64,000 nucleotides of DNA from Comamonas phosphati. GTDB lineage: Bacteria > Pseudomonadota > Gammaproteobacteria > Burkholderiales > Burkholderiaceae_C. The stretch covers positions 1 to 64,000 of the forward strand of contig NZ_BMEU01000012.1 of assembly GCF_014637085.1 (NCBI RefSeq), written 5' to 3'. The position numbers and the translations under genes are program-made. A model generated the notes under the pieces. That model worked only from the letters and a program-made list of their open reading frames with translations. It was not told where the DNA came from and ran no database searches. Below are positions 60,344 to 64,000 of the stretch, piece by piece; position 1 is the stretch's first letter; every line of letters begins with the position of its first letter.

Positions 60344-61879
60344 TCAATGATTGGCAGGGGCTACGGCAATGGCCTCGCCATCCTGGTCTTCATAGCTCAG
60401 GCCCTTGGGCGCAACCATCCAATAAAACAGGGCACCAAGTCCGGCGGCGATGAACCACGAGAACTGGGACAGCGACTGCAGCATCGGCAAGAAAGCGAAG
60501 AGCAGCGAGATCAGGGCCGAGGGAATCAGCGCCTGGATGGCCTTCGGGTTGATGCCATTGCGGTAGTGATAGGGGCCGGCAGGGTCGTGGGTATAGAGCG
60601 CGGGCACGTTCACGCGCTGCTTGCGGATCAGCCAGTAGTCGGCCATCACGATGCCGAACAGCGGGCCGAGGAAAGAACCCAGTCCCCCCAGGAAATAGAC
60701 GATCACCACCGGCGAGTTGTAGAGATTCCACGGCAGGATCACGAAGCCGAGGGTGGCACTGACCAGGGCTGCCCGGCGGAAATTCAGATGCCTGGGCAGC
60801 AGATTCGCCAATGCCAGGGCGGGAGCGACGAAATTTGCCATCAGGTTCACCGCAATGGTCAGAATCAGCAGCGACAGGCTGGCCAGCAGCAGCAGCGGCT
60901 TGCTTGGAATCTTCTGGACGATGTCGGTCGGGCTGTGGATCAGCGTGCCGTCGATGGCAAGCTGGCCTCCGGTCAGGATGACCACGATCAGACCGAAGAT
61001 CAGCATATTGATCGGAATGCCCCAGAAGTTGCCTTTCACCACGGCGCGGCGCGAGGTGGCGCCCCGTGTGAAATCACAGAAATTCAGCACAAAGGTGCCA
61101 TAGATCGCCACCCACAGCGAAGCGGCGCCCAGAATCTGCAGCCACATGGCACGACCGCCGGTTGCAAAAGGGGCGGACCAGTGCAGGCTCCATTTGGAGC
61201 TGTACAGAATCCAGCCCGCCAGGGAGACAAACGTCAGCAGGATCACCGGCCCGGCAAAGGCCTCGTACTTGCGGATGCTCTCCATGCCCCAGCAGGCAAT
61301 CAGCACCTGCACCACCCACAGGATGGAAAAGCTGATCCAACCCAGCAACGGCAAGCCCAGCACGACCTGCCCCTTCAGCGACTGCAGGCCGGGAAACAGC
61401 GTGATCAGCATCACGTCGAGCACCATGGACGCCAGATAGGTCTGGATACCAAACCAGGCGACAGCCACCCCGCCGCGGATCAAGGCTGGAATCTGCGCGC
61501 CGCGCGTACCGAAACTGATGCGGCTCATGACCGGAAAAGGTATTCCGGTGCGGGTGCCCATGAAGCCCGAGAGGGACAGCAGCACAAACAGGAATGCAGC
61601 CCCCAGAAGCAGCGCCATCAGAATCTGGTGTCCCCCGAGCCCGAGCGTGAAAAGGCCGATGGCAAAGGAGTAGTTGCCAAGACTGTGCACATCGTTGGCC
61701 CAGAGAGTGAAGAGGCTGTAGCTGCCCCAAGTGCGGCCCTTTTGCGAGGTGGGCGCCAGGTCATGGTTGTACAGCGCGGGGGAAACCCCGGCCGGCAAGC
61801 CCTGGCCTCGCTTTGGGCTTGCTGCGGTCACACCCGAAGCAAACGACTCGCTATGGGCGTCTAGTACCAGATTGTTCAT
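60344..61879 (-). CDS. NCS1-family allantoin/nucleobase permease
   Basis: The 511-residue inner-membrane protein has about 12 TM segments. The NCS1 signature includes LYNHDLAPTSQKGRTWGSYS (near residue 36), WANDVHSLGNYSFAIGLF and ISFGTRGAQIPALIRGGVA. Placed directly upstream of the racemase-family gene (18 bases) and near puuE, allantoin is the likely substrate, as for PucI-type permeases. GGAGGCGG precedes the start. Confidence 0.93.
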   Translation of the reverse strand: MNNLVLDAHSESFASGVTAASPKRGQGLPAGVSPALYNHDLAPTSQKGRTWGSYSLFTLWANDVHSLGNYSFAIGLFTLGLGGHQILMALLLGAAFLFVLLSLSGFMGTRTGIPFPVMSRISFGTRGAQIPALIRGGVAVAWFGIQTYLASMVLDVMLITLFPGLQSLKGQVVLGLPLLGWISFSILWVVQVLIACWGMESIRKYEAFAGPVILLTFVSLAGWILYSSKWSLHWSAPFATGGRAMWLQILGAASLWVAIYGTFVLNFCDFTRGATSRRAVVKGNFWGIPINMLIFGLIVVILTGGQLAIDGTLIHSPTDIVQKIPSKPLLLLASLSLLILTIAVNLMANFVAPALALANLLPRHLNFRRAALVSATLGFVILPWNLYNSPVVIVYFLGGLGSFLGPLFGIVMADYWLIRKQRVNVPALYTHDPAGPYHYRNGINPKAIQALIPSALISLLFAFLPMLQSLSQFSWFIAAGLGALFYWMVAPKGLSYEDQDGEAIAVAPANH

Positions 61880-62122
61880 ATGCCGCCTCCATCAGGATGC
61901 ACCGTCAACGCATCCTTGCCATGGCCTCATTTCGGCTGATTAAGGCCATGTTTGTCTACCGTTGGTCAGGCTGCAGGCGATGTTCGTGACCTTCAGCCCA
62001 TGTTTTTTGCCTTGGACAAAGCTTTGATGCCTATGAAGTGAATCGAGTTTGGGCCGCTATCTCCAGTCTGGTTGAGCAAACTGAAGCACCCCAAAAATTT
62101 GTGCACATCACTGACATGCAAA

Positions 62123-62137
62123 TAATGTATACAAGAT
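62123..62137. promoter_or_regulatory. Second candidate GntR operator (reverse copy)
   Basis: TAATGTATACAAGAT matches the reverse complement of the 57723-57737 site (ATTTGTATACAAGAT) at 13 of 15 positions. It lies about 250 bases upstream of the permease start, in an A+T-rich stretch that is also rich in TGCA words. Confidence 0.55.
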
Positions 62138-62429
62138 TTGAATGCAAAAACCTAGTAAGAACCCTAGTGCTGCTGAAGAAGGCATCCGTCCAAGGCCGTC
62201 TTCGGAGCAGGGCCAAGTCGGTGGCTGATCGGTCTTCCCCAGTGCAGCGCAGTGCAGACAAGCCCTGGCGGGCACCTGGCCATGGCAGCCAGGCGGATTT
62301 GCGGCATATTCATCACGGCTGTTTTGCGCCGGCGTATTTCGAACGGCGAATCGGCATCCGGTACGCATACGGGTTTTTACTTACAGAGCACCGCGGGCGC
62401 AACTGACAAAACCCCGGGGAACTTCGGCT

Positions 62430-62456
62430 TTAGCACTCCCTCTAACGGAGTGCTAA
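62430..62456 (+). promoter_or_regulatory. CIRCE operator (HrcA-binding) at rpoH
   Basis: TTAGCACTC and GAGTGCTAA are separated by exactly nine bases (CCTCTAACG), a perfect match to the CIRCE consensus. It lies 31 bases upstream of the preferred rpoH start, so HrcA should repress rpoH. HrcA itself is not in the window. Confidence 0.95.
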
Positions 62457-62487
62457 CATGAAGACCATGGAAGAAAGGATTCCCGCA

Positions 62488-63432
62488 ATGAAAACTGCCT
62501 CCGGCTCCATTGCTACCGCCCTGGCACCCACGAACCCCTGGGCTCTGGTGCCGCCGCTGGGCAACCTGGATGCCTATATCTCGGCCGTGAACCGTCTGCC
62601 CATGCTCACTCTGGAAGAGGAGCAGGACTACGCACGCAAACTCAAAGAACACAACGATCTGGACGCCGCAGGGCGTCTGGTGATGTCCCATCTGCGTCTG
62701 GTGGTGTCGATTTCCCGCCAGTACCTTGGCTATGGCCTGCCGCACGGCGACCTGATCCAGGAAGGCAATGTGGGGCTGATGAAGGCCGTCAAGCGTTTCG
62801 ACCCCGATCAGGGCGTGCGCCTGGTGAGCTATGCCATGCACTGGATCAAGGCCGAGATCCACGAATACATTCTGAAGAACTGGCGCATGGTCAAGGTCGC
62901 CACGACCAAGGCCCAGCGCAAGCTGTTCTTCAATCTGCGTTCGATGAAGCACGACCTCAAGTCCGACGCCGCTCTGGCCGAGGGCGATCTGGCTGTGCGC
63001 GAAACGCTGACCGCCCACGAGATCGACACGGTTGCCGCCAGGCTCAACGTCAAGCGCGAGGAAGTAATCGAGATGGAAACCCGCCTGGCCGGCGGCGACA
63101 TCCTGCTCGACCCCTCTCCCAGCGACGACGGCGAGCAGGCCTACGGCCCCATCGCCTACCTGGCCGATGCCGGCTATGAACCCACCGCCATGATCGAGTC
63201 GCGCCAGCGCGACCATCTGGCCACCGACGGCATCGCCATGGCCCTCGAAAGCCTGGACGACCGCAGCCGCCGCATCGTGCAAGAGCGCTGGCTCAAGGTC
63301 AACGACGACGGCTCCGGCGGCATGACGCTGCACGAGCTGGCCGTGGAGTACGGCGTCAGCGCCGAGCGCATCCGGCAGATCGAAGTCGCGGCCATGAAAA
63401 AGATGAAAAAAGCGCTGGCCGAGTTCGCGTAA
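62488..63432 (+). CDS. rpoH: RNA polymerase sigma factor RpoH (sigma-32)
   Basis: RpoH directs heat-shock gene transcription. The 314-residue sigma-70-family protein has region 2 (RLVVSISRQYLGYGLPHGDL, IQEGNVGLMKAVKRFD, SYAMHWIKAEIHEYILKNW), the RpoH box (QRKLFFNLRSMKHDL) and region 4.2 (YGVSAERIRQIEVAAMKKMK). ATG 62488 has AAAGGA eight bases upstream and gives the usual length. ATG 62458 is also in frame but abuts the CIRCE site. Confidence 0.96.
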   Translation: MKTASGSIATALAPTNPWALVPPLGNLDAYISAVNRLPMLTLEEEQDYARKLKEHNDLDAAGRLVMSHLRLVVSISRQYLGYGLPHGDLIQEGNVGLMKAVKRFDPDQGVRLVSYAMHWIKAEIHEYILKNWRMVKVATTKAQRKLFFNLRSMKHDLKSDAALAEGDLAVRETLTAHEIDTVAARLNVKREEVIEMETRLAGGDILLDPSPSDDGEQAYGPIAYLADAGYEPTAMIESRQRDHLATDGIAMALESLDDRSRRIVQERWLKVNDDGSGGMTLHELAVEYGVSAERIRQIEVAAMKKMKKALAEFA

Positions 63433-63481
63433 ACCGCATCTTGCGCATATGCGGCTGAAAAGGCTGAAATGCTGAAACCCA

Positions 63482-63507
63482 AACCCGGATAATTTCCGGG
63501 TTTTTTA
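63482..63507 (+). terminator. Rho-independent terminator of rpoH
   Basis: AACCCGGA-TAATT-TCCGGGTT followed by TTTT. It lies 50 bases after the rpoH stop and ahead of the receptor gene. Confidence 0.92.
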
Positions 63508-63571
63508 TTGTCCCCATGCAGACTGCTGCGCCGCGCATGGCCGGCAGCTCGCCCATCACCATAGAGTCGCC

Positions 63572-64000
63572 ATGTCTTCTTCCGCTTCCCAGTTCCTGTT
63601 CCGCCGCGGCCTGATTGCAGCCGGTGTGGCCCTGGCTACCACCACCATGGCCGCCATCGCTCCTGCGGCCATGGCAGCAGACAACTGGCCCGACAAGCCC
63701 CTGCACCTGATCGTGGGCTTCCCCGCGGGCTCCTCCCCCGACCTCACGGCCCGCGCCCTGGCCGAGCCGCTGGAGAAGAAGCTGGGCCAGACCATCATCG
63801 TGGAAAACCGCGTGGGCGCGGGCGGCAACATTGCCGGCGACTATGTGGCCAAGGCAACCGACGGCTACACCTTCAGCGTGATGATCAACGGCAACATGAC
63901 CATTGCCAAGCTGCTCAATCCTTCGGTGCGCTACGACCCCGTCAAGGATCTGCAGCCCGTGAGCCTGGTCGGCGTGGCGCCGCTGGTCCTCGTGGCCCCC
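63572..64000 (+). CDS. Bug/TctC-type tripartite tricarboxylate receptor (partial)
   Basis: The open frame runs from ATG 63572 off the right edge (143 codons). It begins with a Tat- or Sec-type signal peptide: RRGLIAAGVALATTTMAAIA, then APAAMAADNWPDKPL with cleavage likely after AMA. The mature part has IVGFPAGSSPDLTARALAEP and VENRVGAGGNIAGDYVAKA, the ligand-loop motifs of Bug receptors. These periplasmic proteins bind organic acids. The rest lies outside the window. Confidence 0.92.
   Translation, partial: MSSSASQFLFRRGLIAAGVALATTTMAAIAPAAMAADNWPDKPLHLIVGFPAGSSPDLTARALAEPLEKKLGQTIIVENRVGAGGNIAGDYVAKATDGYTFSVMINGNMTIAKLLNPSVRYDPVKDLQPVSLVGVAPLVLVAP

Larger units (their letters stand above)
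61880..62487. other. Long intergenic control region between the permease and rpoH
   Basis: These 608 bases separate the divergent permease and rpoH genes and hold no credible gene. They contain an operator-like site at 62123-62137 and the CIRCE element at 62430-62456. An A+T-richer block spans about 62080-62170. The rest shows no recognised structure. I see no clear sigma-54 promoter. Confidence 0.7.

Noticed and set aside
59525-61864. A 779-codon plus-strand frame opposite the racemase and permease genes
   Set aside because: It is His/Gln/Arg-rich antisense of a membrane protein, with no start signal or domain.

Overview
The window is a chromosomal segment of a high-G+C betaproteobacterium. 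The gene set and style point to Burkholderiales, family Comamonadaceae, in the Delftia/Comamonas/Acidovorax range. The indicators are a DUF3460 gene before scpA, a DUF4148 protein, a Bug/TctC-type receptor, short palindromic repeats right after stop codons, and the order rhodanese-grxC-secB-gpsA. The genus is inferred. Nearly all of it is core housekeeping sequence. I see no prophage, CRISPR array, integron or complete insertion sequence. The left edge holds the last codons of a probable transposase and the right edge cuts a TctC-type receptor gene.

Layout: 1-5.7 kb holds the transposase tail, tRNA-Ser(CGA), serS, a CBS-domain protein, ispH, fkpB, radC and an Smr protein. 5.7-16.5 kb holds sdaA, a truncated haemoglobin, a large FtsX-type permease, a lipoprotein hydrolase, an EamA transporter, mrp, a membrane protein with a nuclease-like domain and a patatin-like hydrolase. 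16.7-24.6 kb holds metG, two lipoproteins, DUF3460, scpA, queE, queD, nadB and panD. 24.6-34.3 kb holds a tautomerase-family isomerase, an MFS exporter, a DTW-domain tRNA-modification gene, pabC-pabB, nadA, a Crp/Fnr regulator and panB-panC. 34.3-45.2 kb holds a SulP transporter, divergent lysR/lysA, the gpsA-secB-grxC-rhodanese operon facing gpmA, a MITE-like element, and ctpA. 45.2-56.7 kb holds moeB, a three-gene signalling cluster, three small envelope/stress genes, a decayed metallopeptidase gene, coaD, rsmD, two M16 peptidases, ftsY and cutA. 56.8-62.2 kb is an allantoin-type purine catabolism locus: two GntR/FCD regulators, puuE, a racemase-family protein and an NCS1 permease. 62.4-64 kb holds rpoH with a perfect CIRCE operator, then the truncated receptor gene.

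How the genes work together: four steps of coenzyme A synthesis (panD, panB, panC, coaD) and the first two of de novo NAD synthesis (nadB, nadA) lie in the window but are scattered. queE and queD are consecutive queuosine-precursor enzymes. pabB and pabC overlap and feed folate. The CIRCE site links rpoH to the HrcA regulon. One TTGTATACAA-type palindrome occurs before the GntR-puuE pair and a close relative occurs upstream of the permease-racemase pair, which would make the allantoin locus one regulon.

The least ordinary features are a 265-bp element at 43281-43545 with 17-bp terminal inverted repeats, 5-bp flanking direct repeats and two nested hairpin arms; the rpoH CIRCE; the racemase-family protein with glycine in place of the first catalytic cysteine; an in-frame repeat insertion in the FtsX-type permease; and an eroded zinc metallopeptidase gene. 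No wholly new multi-gene system is evident.
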